This document shows, one piece after another, positions 11,525 through 20,518 of a stretch of DNA of 64,000 bases. The translations under genes were made by a program, and so were the position numbers. The stretch lies in contig CAUJNA010003739.1 in the NCBI GenBank assembly GCA_963377175.1, forward strand, positions 1 through 64,000, given 5' to 3'. Under the pieces are notes generated by a model. That model searched no databases and was not told the DNA's origin. It worked only from the letters and a program-made list of their open reading frames with translations. Every line of letters begins with the position of its first letter. Position 1 is the first letter of the stretch. The DNA is from Effrenium voratum (Eukaryota; Sar; Dinophyceae; Suessiales; Symbiodiniaceae).

Positions 11525-11597
<73 letters not shown>

Positions 11598-11618
11598 ATT
11601 CGCTTGCAGACAGAGTCG
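11469..11618. repeat. 106-bp C-rich tract bounded by a perfect 22-bp direct repeat
   Basis: The 22-mer beginning GATTCGCTTGCAGAC is at 11469-11490 and again at 11597-11618. Between them (11491-11596) is almost pure C with only a few A/G. Tract plus one repeat is 128 bp, not a multiple of three, so it shifts the Pol frame. It could be a duplication with slippage or an assembly/sequencing artefact. Confidence 0.9.
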
Positions 11619-12795
11619 AGATAGAGCGGCTGACAAAGCTTGGAGTGTTGCTACCGCCAGACTCTCTTCAATGCGAACCAGGCCAACGTCCTAAAACCCT
11701 CAGCACCAGGCTTGTCAGGACGCAGCCGGAAATGTTTACAAGTACGCTCTGGGTCGCGTGCTACCTGGACAGCGCGATGGCAGCCAACGGTGGCATGAAG
11801 CCATAACTGCTTTCATGAGAGAGAGTTTGAACATTCATGATTGTGCAGCTTATCCTTCTATTTTGAAGAGCAAGTGCAGTGAATGTTTCATTCTTTTACA
11901 TGTGGATGACATGATGATTCTATCCACCCGGCATTTTCTTGACTTGAAGCTGAAACCAGCATTTGAGGAAAAGTATGCCATCAGCATCGAGACCTTGACG
12001 GACCACAACGAAATCTGTTTTCTGAAGAGACGTCATTGGTTGACGGAGGATGGGAACCTTGTCATGCAGCCCCATCCCAAACACTTTGACAAATTGTTTG
12101 ATCTGTTAAAGACGAGCAGACGACTTGTTCCAAAGAAGACCCCTGTTCATCCGTTAATGGGAGAACCAGATGATTCACCACCACTTTCAAGTGTTGATGC
12201 AACCACTTACAAATCAGCAGTTGGTATACTCCTTTATCTGTCCCCGGACATTCCTGAAGCACAGTTTGCAATTCGTGGTTTATCCCAGTACATGGCATCA
12301 CCAACAGAGAATTCCATGAAGATGCTCAGACACCTTTCGCAGTATCTTTTGGGAGCTGTGAACAACGGCATTTTGATCAAGAAGCCCACCAACGAAGTGG
12401 ATTTGAAGCGTATGACGCTCAACCTGTACACTGATGCAGATTGGGCAGGAGACAAGTCTTCGAGACGTTCGGTCACAGCAGTTTGTGTGTTTTTGCAGGA
12501 CAGTCTGATTTATTCAGCCAGCAGGACGCAGAAAGCCATAGCGCTCAGCAGTGCAGAGAGTGAGCTTTACTCAGCAACATCAGGCTTGTGCGACAGCATT
12601 TTACTTCGTTCTTGTTTGGAATACATGTTTGATGCGAAAATTCACTTGAGGTTGTATGTGGACAAGAGCGCATGCAAGCAGATCCTCAGGAGGAGTGGCG
12701 TCGGTCGGATTCGCCACCTCGATTCCCGTGTTCTTTGGACTCAACGTTTGGTTCAAACTGGTCAACTTTCTGTACATCATGTTGAGACAAAGATG
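11619..12795 (+). pseudogene. Copia reverse transcriptase (part) and RNase H
   Basis: Shortly after the C tract comes the start of the RT linker (STRLVRTQPE). At about 11735 it jumps in another phase to KYALGRVLPGQRDGS, so the fingers and palm including catalytic motif A are deleted. From 11758 the frame is open: LLHVDDMMILS (motif C, VDD), FLKRRHW, thumb, VGILLYLSPDIPEAQFAIRG, then RNase H with LYTDADWAG, SSAESELYS, YVDKSACKQIL and GRIRHLD. The frame reads into the nested element after ETKM at 12795 and resumes at 20004 with NPSDLFTK. Without motif A the RT cannot be active. Confidence 0.85.
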
Positions 12796-12974
12796 TTGTC
12801 TTTAGGGGCGTAGACCCTCAAGTCCTTTTGAACCTTGAATAGCGAACTTGTGAGCGCTCTAAAGTGGTTTTGGATTGTTACCTTGATTTGAGAAATTGTG
12901 CAGTTTCTATTTACACAGCACCGGCTCAGCGGTGGGTGGGTGGGTGCCTTAGCACCCTCTACGGCTCTGCTCTC
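12795..12974 (+). repeat. Split direct repeat A1 (left end of the YR retrotransposon)
   Basis: 180 bp, beginning GTTGTCTTTAGGGGCG and ending CTACGGCTCTGCTCTC; identical by eye to 19178-19357. The first G may belong to the target. Confidence 0.9.
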
Positions 12975-13104
12975 AAAGTGGGGTAGAGCTGTTAGAGGTC
13001 ACGGTCCGCAATGGATAGTGCTGCATTTGATGGACATCTGCAATTTTGCCGACGTTTTTCGTGGGGTCCTGTTGTAAATGTGAGGGCTTCGGGCCTTAGA
13101 ACTT

Positions 13105-14480
13105 TTGACAGAGTTCATTGGACGACAACTTGCACTTGACGGCCCGCATGCAACTTCTTTGAGTGATTGCTTGAGACATGTTTTCTCTGACAAAGCAACT
13201 GGGACGCTGCATGGAAGGGCGGGACCAATTCTGAGGTACGTCAAATGGTGCCAACACGAGTCCCTCAAGCCGTTTCCTGTGGTTGAGGGTCAAATTTATC
13301 TTTTTATGAGATCGCAAGCTCCGACTGCATCACCAACGTTTTTGCGTAGCTTTGTGGTTGCCCTATGCTTCTGTGGCCATGTGCTTGGTTTGATTGGAGC
13401 TTGTGATTGCATGAACAGCAGACGGATTTGTGGGCTGGCCAAACAGACTTTTCTTGAAAAGAAGAGATCTAACCAGAAATCTCCGTTGACTGTTCGAATG
13501 GTTACCGCGTTGGAGTATTTTACGGCTGGTGAAGAGAATCTTGCACGCGACCGAGTTGCCGCTGGATGCTTCCTCCTCTGTATTTATTTGCGTGCCCGCT
13601 ACAGCGACATGCTCGCCTTGAGTGGTATCCGGGCTGATGAAGTCCACATGGACGGTATTGTTGAGGGCTACCTTGAGGCGACTGCAAGTCGATCGAAGTC
13701 TTCGTATACGCTGGAACGAAAGACGATGGCTGGACCCAGACGCGGAGTGAGCAGCTGGCAATTGGCGTGCATACAATCGGGCGTGAAACATGGAGAAGGG
13801 TTGCCTCTGTTACCTGCCCCTTGCAGAGGTGGATGGGCCCGTGTTCCATTACCAGCTCATGAAGGAGCCGTTTGGTTGAAGCAGATCTTGATCAGCGCTG
13901 GTATTGAGAAGACCGATTTGTGCAACGTTGGTACACACAGCTTGAAGGTCACTGGTTTGAGTTGGTCTGCGAGATACGGGCTGCCGCTGGAGGTCAGACG
14001 ACAGTTGGGCTATCATGTGGGCCCAATGAGAAGATGACTCTGCTGTATAGCCGTGATGCAGCAGCTTCACCTTTACGCCAATTTGAATCTGTCCTCGCCG
14101 CTATACGATCAAATGCCTTTCACCCTGACGTGACGAGGTCAGGATACTTCGTGACTGCGAGGCCTTCGGACGTGGTTGAGGTCCATGATGATGAAGTACC
14201 CCCTGGTCCGAAACAAGGTGACTCTGTTAGCCGGTCCAGTACCAACTCTTCTTCATCGAGCTCCGAAGACTCTTGCGATGAGGAGGACAGAGCAGATGAC
14301 ATGGACAGGGAGGAGGAGGACTTGTTCAGGAACAAACAGACCAGGTACATTCATGTGATTGCAGATGAGGCAGGTGATAGGTTCCGTTGTGGCAGGACCT
14401 TGAGCGAAGCGTACACTCAACTTAGCTCGGAACCAAAGTTTTGTACACATCAGTGTAAACAGTGTTTCAAGAAGAGGTAG
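13105..14480 (+). pseudogene. Tyrosine recombinase of the split-repeat element (one frameshift)
   Basis: The enzyme would integrate the circular DNA copy of the element. An SAM-like N-terminal helical part (RAGPILRYVKWCQHE) leads to box I with the first catalytic Arg in YLRARYSDML (codons 13591-13599), THSLKVTGLSW (H-x-x-K where H-x-x-R is usual), and RRQLGYH (His, 14013-14015). The frame then stops at 14035. The nucleophile Tyr is in the next phase, LLYSRDAAASPLR (Tyr codon 14045-14047), so one base has been lost or gained near 14016-14033. The tail is Ser/Asp/Glu-rich and ends with a Cys cluster (RCGR, then C-x3-C-x2-C). The start at 13105 is a TTG; frame 13011-13140, which has an ATG, may hold the true N-terminus after another shift. 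Confidence 0.75.
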
Positions 14481-14877
14481 AACAAATCTACCCGCGACTT
14501 GTGAGGACAGTTTGACGGGTGCCAAAAGCTTGACCCCATATGCTTGGGGTGGTGTCCCATGTGGGACTGTCGCACATGTGTGCGCCGGCGTCGCCGGGGA
14601 TGAATGTCTGCGGTTTGAGCCTGGTCTTGTAGACCAGGCATGTGCACTTGCTGTGCTTTTGGCACCCATGTCATGCATGTGCATGAGTCTCAGCCGCTGC
14701 TGGCTTGATGAGGCATGAAGGTTGGCCAAGTACTCCTGTAGAGTCTTGCGCTTGTGATGCTGATGTTTATGGAACGTTGTCAGTTTTCACCTGTCAATGT
14801 TTAGGGAGGTGTTCTGAACTGTTCCAAGCATGTCCCAGTGACAACTCAGTTTGACTTCAAACTGTAGAGATCCAGCA
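14481..14877. other. Spacer between recombinase and Gag of the YR element
   Basis: About 400 bp without a convincing ORF. It may hold the start signals for the Gag/Pol message, but no motif was recognised. Confidence 0.5.
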
Positions 14878-15930
14878 ATGTCGGTGACTGACTCGGAGGC
14901 TAACTTTCGAGCCCGGGCTCAGGCCCTCGGCCTTGAAAACAACCTTGTTGAGAAGTTTGTCTCGGCTGGCATCAACAGTCTCGCAAAGTTTGCTTTCTCG
15001 AGCAATTATGTTCCAGGTGCTGGTGAGGACACTCCGTTTGTTGATGCAATCCAGACTGTCCTTGACCGTGACGCATCTTTGGGGGAACTTGCAACGCTCA
15101 GGAGGCTTCATCACGAAGCATATGCTATGTCTGCGGCAGAGCTGAAACTATCTGTTGAGAGGTGCGACGAGACGGGGCTCAAACGTTTGACGCAACCTGA
15201 GCGGGCAGAGAGACTCAAGAAGCAGCAGACGCGCCTCACTGGCCTACGCATTGTGGGACGGATGGAACCGGCCGACCGTCTGGTGGACACTGCTGTTTCA
15301 CAATATGAGGAGAACCGGTTGGCGTACATTGAGTTGTCAAAGTGCATATGCAAGGAACAAGAGATCTTGGCTGGCTCTTCGAGGGACGACAAGCAGATGG
15401 CAGTCGATTCAAGTCAGGCTCAGGAACAAGGAGTCAAAGGTTGACGCAGACCTGAGCACTGATCTGTTTTTGAGGCAGGCCTTCACGCGGCGAGCCTTAG
15501 CCTATGACCAGGCCAATGTCCTTGGGTACCTGCTTCATGACCAGTGGATTGAGCGCCTCTTTGAATCCAGAGTAGACTGTCCACCTGAAGGTTATGCGAA
15601 GATTAGCCAGCAACAGGTCGTGAATGCCGACAGGAGGTTGTTCGTCAAGCTCGCTGAGCTTACTCGTTCGGGGATCCAGCTGACAAGCGCGGGCAGGCCA
15701 GTCGACCTTGTTTTTGAGGACGCCGTGAACCATCCTGATGTTCTTCACTTGCTGCAGCCCCTGCCATCGACTAGCTCAGCCTTGAAGCGCACAAATGAGC
15801 CCAAGAATGATGATCCCCGTAAGCTCCCAAAGGGGAAATCCAAGGGCAAGGGAAAGTCGATCCGCATGCCCCAAGGCCTTGAGAATGGGTCTCCCAATAC
15901 CACCAATGGCCATCCTGTCTGTTTCTTGAG
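14878..15930 (+). pseudogene. Gag-like protein of the split-repeat element (one frameshift)
   Basis: ATG at 14878 starts MSVTDSEANFRARAQALGL, and the frame runs to 15444 through a helical capsid-like region. It then continues in the next phase from about 15410 (KVDADLSTDLFLRQAFTRRA, YDQANVLGYLLHDQWIERL) to a basic KGKSKGKGKS stretch near 15835-15865 and VCF at about 15930. Both parts look like one protein of about 350 residues with a nucleic-acid-binding Lys/Gly tail but no zinc knuckle. The shift near 15410-15425 is either a mutation or a programmed frameshift. The family is inferred from position and from similarity to Gag-like ORFs of dinoflagellate YR elements. Confidence 0.6.
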
Positions 15931-18783
15931 GAGTGTAATGTTCTCTTTGTACACGCAGCGCCCCCTTGTGGTACGTGCTCAAGAGCACGGGAACTGCCCA
16001 ATGGACCGCCGCCGTTGCGTGATCGGTCTCATGTGTACGGGCTGCCAACGCTTGTTGGGGCGGACTACGATCGTGTGCAAGCTGCAAATGCCATTTATAG
16101 TGGACTTGGTGATTTTCTTTCTTTTTGTACCAGGAAGCATGTCATGTGGGCCATTGAAAACCCCGGCAACAGTTGGTTGTGGGAAATCCCTGACATTGTG
16201 AGCCTCATGCCGGTCTCACAATTTGTTGAGTTTGCTGCATGTGCATGGGGATCGAAACGCCCCACCAAAAAGGCGTTCCTTACTACATGCCCAGCGCTTT
16301 CACAGCTTCAGGCCGAGTGCCCGGGTAACCATGAACATGCGCCATTTGGCCGCAAACGCAGAGCTGATGGCTCTTGGCAATACGCTACTAGTGAAGAAGC
16401 CGCGTACCCCCGGGAACTCTGTGTGGCCATTCGCACCTTTGTCCTTGAGGCGCTTTGCCTGCCTGGCCATGTGCAGGTTGCCATCCCCGTCAATGCCCGG
16501 GGTGCTGTGTCCATGCATAAGCAACCACGTGGCCGCATCATGCCACCGATTGTGCCTGAGTTCTTGCAGATTGTTGAGTGTATCTTGCCAAGGAAACCTT
16601 CCGTGGACTCCAAAAGTTGCCTTACGTGCTCAGTGCACGACGTGCCCAAGGGTTCGCGCTTGCTGAGTTGCTTTCAGCTGAAACTTGGGAGTGGTGAGCA
16701 GCAAGCTGGACACTTCAAGTGCACATTTGGGTGGTACAGATCTCCGGTTGAATTCTTGGGCATGGCCATGAAAGCCTCGCACCCGTTCACAGTGTTCCAT
16801 GCCTTGCCTGATGTGATGCTGAAGGTTCTTTTCAGGACACTCACGCTTGGTCCATATAAGATCGCTTGCAATAGGGCTGACCTCATTAAGACTTGGTCGA
16901 AATGGGCCGGTGAGCTGAGCAACGATGAGAAGGTCCTAAAGCGTGGCATGGAACCCGGTGTGCGCAGCATCATGAATGACAAGAAGATCCTGTTGTTGCA
17001 GAAAATTGCCGGTTCTCTTGATTGGCCTGACATGGAAATCTTTGATTCCCTCATCAATGGTTTTAGCATCGTTGGGGATCAGAAGCCTTGTGGAATCTTT
17101 GATCTTGAGCCCCGGCCCGCAGGAATCACGATCGGCGAGCTTGGTGACATGGCCAAGTTTGTACGACCGGCCTTGTTAGGGAAGGTTCATGCTTCGCAGG
17201 TTGATGATGACCTTAAGACACTATGGGAAGCCACCCTTGAGGAGGCTGGTAACAAGTCTTGGATGCGCGGGCCCTTGTCGGTTGAAGATGTTCATGATTT
17301 GTACCCCTCTGGCTGGCTTCCTGTTAGGAGGTTTGGTGTTTGGCAGTCCTCAGGGGATAAGATGAAGCTCCGTGCCATTGATGACTACAGTGAGAACAGA
17401 GTGAACTCTGCGTACTCTTACATGGATCGGATTACCTTGAGGACGCTCGACCAAGTTGTTTGGTGCTGTGCCGCAATCGTTCGCATGTCTCGTGTCAGGG
17501 GTGAGGTTTGCCTGCAACTCGCTTCGGGTGAAGTGTTGAGAGGGCCGTTGCACTCGTCGCTCCAAGATGCTGACAACAGCAGGCCTTTGGTCAGCGTGCT
17601 TGATTTGTCTTCGGCTTACAAGCAACTTGCACTTCATCCCGATAGCAGGAAGTATTCCATTGTGACGCTAAAGAACCCTAGCACTGGTACGACTGCTTGC
17701 TTTGAGGGGAGAGTTCTCCCCTTTGGTGCCACTTCCAGTGTTGTGAACTTCAACCGTGTGTCTAGGCTTTTGCAGAGAGTTGGGTTTGAACTTGATCTTC
17801 TGTGGGGGAACTATTTTGATGATTTGCCCGTGATCAGTGTTTCGGCATTAGCGGAGTCGTCCACCTCTTGCATGATCACTCTGATGAGGTTGCTGGGATT
17901 TGTGTACGCTGAACACAAGCTAGCAGCTTTCAGTGAGCGTGCAGCTGTGTTGGGGGTCGAACTTGACTTGTCCTGTGCCGATGACTTGAGTGTGTTGGTC
18001 AGAAACAAGCCTGGAAGAGTCCGGGAAACCCTCAGCATGATTGATGAGGTTGTTCAGAGTCGCCAGCTCAACCCTTCTACGTGCAGCCGCCTTCTGGGTC
18101 GTATCCAGTATGCCGATGGGCAGATCATGGGCCGTGTGGGTCGCCTTGCAATGACGTCCATCAGAGAAGCTGTGAAGAGGAATCATGGGCCATCGAAGAT
18201 TGATGACTCTGTTGTTGCTTCCCTCGCCTTGCTTGCCGAACGCCTGGATTCAGGTGAGCCTAGGACCATCTCTTGCAGTGATGGCCCACCTCCGATTCTC
18301 ATCTTCACTGACGGTGCAAGTGAAGGCGACTCAAACACCGTTGGCGGGTTCTTGATCAACAGGGATCTTGACGTGGTTGAGTTCTTTGCCTGTAATGTGC
18401 CGGATACTCTTGTCAAACAGTGGCAGGTGGAGATGAAACATATCATAGGACCTGTTGAACTGTATGGAGTGGTGCTAGCCCGTCATGTGTGGCATACGCA
18501 GCTTGTTGGCAAACATTGCCTGTACTTTGTTGATAATTATGCTGCAATGGACGCTTGCATCAGAGGGTCTTCAGGTTCCCCGATTTTTCGCCAACTCTTG
18601 TTGTCCTTTGAGAGGGACGAGCTGCAAGGTCAGACTTGGTACTGGTTTACCCGAGTGCCGTCTCCTTCCAATGCTGCAGACGAGCCGTCTCGTTCCAAAC
18701 TTGATGGACTTGTCAAAGAATTGCAAGCTCAGAGAGTGAGCGCAATGTGCCCATTGACGGGCGAGAGACTGAGTGACTTGTAG
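15931..18783 (+). CDS. Pol of the split-repeat element: methyltransferase half-domain, reverse transcriptase, RNase H
   Basis: A long intact frame (the part from the TTG at 16015 is 922 residues), open upstream to at least 15931. Domain 1, about 15931-16230, keeps HAAPPCGTCSRARE (motif IV of a C5-methyltransferase, Cys codon 15967-15969) and WAIENPGNSWLW (motif VI-like), but motif I is missing. The RT has KLRAIDDYSENRVNSA, SVLDLSSAYKQLALH (catalytic Asp codon 17602-17604), RVLPFGATSSVVNFNR, YFDDLPV (Asp pair 17818-17823) and VLGVELDLS. RNase H has LIFTDGASEGDS (Asp 18310), VELYGVVLA, LYFVDNYAAMDA and PSNAADEPSR. It would make element cDNA. The start is uncertain because the Gag-Pol border lies in a region of deletion. 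Confidence 0.85.
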   Translation, partial: ECNVLFVHAAPPCGTCSRARELPNGPPPLRDRSHVYGLPTLVGADYDRVQAANAIYSGLGDFLSFCTRKHVMWAIENPGNSWLWEIPDIVSLMPVSQFVEFAACAWGSKRPTKKAFLTTCPALSQLQAECPGNHEHAPFGRKRRADGSWQYATSEEAAYPRELCVAIRTFVLEALCLPGHVQVAIPVNARGAVSMHKQPRGRIMPPIVPEFLQIVECILPRKPSVDSKSCLTCSVHDVPKGSRLLSCFQLKLGSGEQQAGHFKCTFGWYRSPVEFLGMAMKASHPFTVFHALPDVMLKVLFRTLTLGPYKIACNRADLIKTWSKWAGELSNDEKVLKRGMEPGVRSIMNDKKILLLQKIAGSLDWPDMEIFDSLINGFSIVGDQKPCGIFDLEPRPAGITIGELGDMAKFVRPALLGKVHASQVDDDLKTLWEATLEEAGNKSWMRGPLSVEDVHDLYPSGWLPVRRFGVWQSSGDKMKLRAIDDYSENRVNSAYSYMDRITLRTLDQVVWCCAAIVRMSRVRGEVCLQLASGEVLRGPLHSSLQDADNSRPLVSVLDLSSAYKQLALHPDSRKYSIVTLKNPSTGTTACFEGRVLPFGATSSVVNFNRVSRLLQRVGFELDLLWGNYFDDLPVISVSALAESSTSCMITLMRLLGFVYAEHKLAAFSERAAVLGVELDLSCADDLSVLVRNKPGRVRETLSMIDEVVQSRQLNPSTCSRLLGRIQYADGQIMGRVGRLAMTSIREAVKRNHGPSKIDDSVVASLALLAERLDSGEPRTISCSDGPPPILIFTDGASEGDSNTVGGFLINRDLDVVEFFACNVPDTLVKQWQVEMKHIIGPVELYGVVLARHVWHTQLVGKHCLYFVDNYAAMDACIRGSSGSPIFRQLLLSFERDELQGQTWYWFTRVPSPSNAADEPSRSKLDGLVKELQAQRVSAMCPLTGERLSDL

Positions 18784-18801
18784 TCACGTGGAGTAAATGT
18801 G

Positions 18802-19178
18802 GGGTGGATTGATGTCCACGTGATGTGCACCTGGAGTGGGGCAGGTCCGAGTGACTTGCCCAAATTTTGTGTGAAAAGATTCGGTGCGCGAATTCCCACT
18901 TGTGTCTCTCTTCCCCCTTTTGTGAAAGGGGACTTGTGGGGGAAACCCCCCCTTCCCTCTTTAAGGGGGTGCCCCCTTTGGGGAGGGTTGGGTTTTGGGA
19001 TTGCCCTGGTTTCCCCCCGTGTTTCGGTCTGTGACCTTTTGGGGTGTGGCCCCCCCCTTAAAAGGGGCTCCCTGTGTCCTTTGTTGCTTTTCAATAGGGT
19101 TTGGCTCAAACCCTTTTCTTGGGCCGTGTGGCCCCGCTAGTGTGTCCCATTTCCTCTTTAGAGTTCAGGGTTCCAAAG
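18802..19178 (+). repeat. Split direct repeat B1 with G/C hairpins
   Basis: 377 bp starting GGGTGGATTGATGTCCACG and ending AGGGTTCCAAAG; repeated at 19627-20003 with about three substitutions. It contains short perfect hairpins such as AAGGGGGTGCCCCCTT (about 18961-18976) and CCCCTTT-TGTG-AAAGGGG. Just upstream TCACGTGGA (18784) pairs with TCCACGTGA inside B1. Confidence 0.9.
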
Positions 19179-19357
19179 TTGTCTTTAGGGGCGTAGACCC
19201 TCAAGTCCTTTTGAACCTTGAATAGCGAACTTGTGAGCGCTCTAAAGTGGTTTTGGATTGTTACCTTGATTTGAGAAATTGTGCAGTTTCTATTTACACA
19301 GCACCGGCTCAGCGGTGGGTGGGTGGGTGCCTTAGCACCCTCTACGGCTCTGCTCTC
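19178..19357 (+). repeat. Split direct repeat A2
   Basis: 180 bp identical by eye to A1 (12795-12974), directly abutting B1 with one shared G. Confidence 0.9.
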
Positions 19358-19381
19358 CCACCTCTCCCACCCGAGCAGACC

Positions 19382-19621
19382 ATGGATGCCTTTGACTACG
19401 GCGTGGCATTCCTTTTCTTTTATGTATGCGTTACTTTGCCCATGGTGCTACGCAGTGCTACGCATGCATTGGCTGTGTGCAAGCCGCTTCAGATTCAAGA
19501 ACTTCGCTTGACACCACGTGGTGAATGTGTGCATTTAGCCGATTGCCCGCATTTGCTCAGACGCAAAGCCAGATCTTATCGTTTGTGCAAAGATTGCTGC
19601 CCCACTCTCCGAACTTTTTGA
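19382..19621 (+). CDS. Small membrane/Cys-rich ORF between A2 and B2 of the YR element
   Basis: ATG in a good context (ACCATGG) opens 79 codons. Residues 4-22 (YGVAFLFFYVCVTLPMVL) form one hydrophobic segment long enough to span a membrane. The C-terminal part has GECVHLADCPHLL and, about 15 residues on, CKDCC, giving a Cys/His pattern like a small metal-binding site. The copia element around it has a similar small ORF at its 3' end (20519-20743) with GKHFHQLNC and CHTC. The function is unknown. The ORF lies in the only part of the right end that is not repeated. Expression is unproven, but its composition and the parallel in another element argue against a chance ORF. Confidence 0.5.
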   Translation: MDAFDYGVAFLFFYVCVTLPMVLRSATHALAVCKPLQIQELRLTPRGECVHLADCPHLLRRKARSYRLCKDCCPTLRTF

Positions 19622-19626
19622 CGTTC

Positions 19627-20003
19627 GGGTGGATTGATGTCCACGTGATGTGCACCTGGAGTGGGGCAGGTCCGAGTGACTTGCCCAAATTTTGTGTGAA
19701 AAGATTCGGTGCGCGAATTCCCACTTGTGTCTCTCTTCCCCCTTTTGTGAAAGGGGACTTGTGGGGGAAACCCCCCCTTCCCTCTTTAAGGGGGTGCCCC
19801 CTTTGGGGAGGGTTGGGTTTTGGGATTGCCCTGGTTTCCCCCCCTGTTTCGGTCTGTGACCTTTTGGGGTGTGGCCCCCCCCTTAAAAGGGGTTCCCTGT
19901 GTCCTTTGTTGCTTTTCAATAGGGTTTGGCTCAAACCCTTCTCTTGGGCCGTGTGGCCCCGCTAGTGTGTCCCATTTCCTCTTTAGAGTTCAGGGTTCCA
20001 AAG
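19627..20003 (+). repeat. Split direct repeat B2 (right end of the YR retrotransposon)
   Basis: 377 bp matching B1 with about three base differences. It ends TTCCAAAG at 20003, directly before the resumed copia coding AACCCAAGTGAT. Confidence 0.9.
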
Positions 20004-20246
20004 AACCCAAGTGATTTGTTCACCAAGCGGCTTTCGCGTGATCGAATGCTTTTGCTCATGCATCTTATTGGATGTTTTGACATTGGCTCAGATGAGATTC
20101 TTGGAAAAGAGCAGTGGGAGCAACACATGCAAGTTGTTCATTTTAGGCAGTGTGTGAATGTGTTGCATAGCAGTTTCAACGGACCCAAGAAACCAATCCA
20201 GCGCATGATCCGCATGATGATGTTCGCGAGTGCATTTACGCCTTGA
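20004..20246 (+). pseudogene. Copia Pol C-terminus, detached by the nested insertion
   Basis: The frame resumes exactly where it broke at 12795: NPSDLFTKRLSRDRMLLLM is the usual end of a copia RNase H, after the Glu-Thr-Lys left on the other side. It continues for about 60 residues (DEILGKEQWEQHMQVVHFRQ) to TGA at 20244-20246. The join is in phase, which dates the insertion after this part of Pol was still open. Confidence 0.8.
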
Positions 20247-20518
20247 GTCGGCTACGCATCTTCGAACATTGAGACTTTGCATTGTGGCAGTTTTGCAGAG
20301 TGCCACTTGTGCATTTCCTTTTGCAGATATGGAAGTGGCAATTTTCAGCCACACTTCTGAAATGATGGTACATTTCTTGCAGCATTCATTTGCACTATTT
20401 GCGACGATCTATACTTTTGCAGCAGTGAATTCAATGCAAGTTTGGAGCAGCATTGACCTCCTTTTTTGCGGCGGCAGCTTTGTTTCTCTGGCGGAGACAG
20501 CGAAGACCTCGTGGACCT

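Larger units (their letters stand above)
12796..20003 (+). mobile_element. Tyrosine-recombinase retrotransposon with split direct repeats, inserted in the copia element
   Basis: The 7.2-kb unit has the order A1 (12795-12974), internal ORFs, B1 (18802-19178), A2 (19178-19357), a 269-bp segment with a small ORF, and B2 (19627-20003). A1 and A2 look identical, and B1 and B2 differ at about three of 377 positions. The B1-A2 junction equals what joining the element's right and left ends would give, as in Ngaro/PAT-like DIRS elements. Inside are a tyrosine recombinase, Gag, a methyltransferase half-domain, RT and RNase H. Removing 12796-20003 joins ATG (12793-12795) to AAC (20004) and restores the copia frame with no target duplication, as expected of recombinase-mediated insertion. 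Near-identical repeats imply a recent event. Confidence 0.85.

Noticed and set aside
11394..11694. Poly-Gly and poly-Pro ORFs
   Set aside because: Consequence of the C-rich tract, not an independent gene; only the flanking copia linker is real coding.
13011..13140. 43-codon ORF with ATG before the recombinase
   Set aside because: It overlaps the recombinase frame and ends at once. It may be the shifted N-terminus, but evidence is too thin for a separate gene.
18799..19140. ORFs on both strands of the B repeats
   Set aside because: Both B copies give the same frames, but these are Pro/Gly-rich readings of hairpin DNA with no motif.
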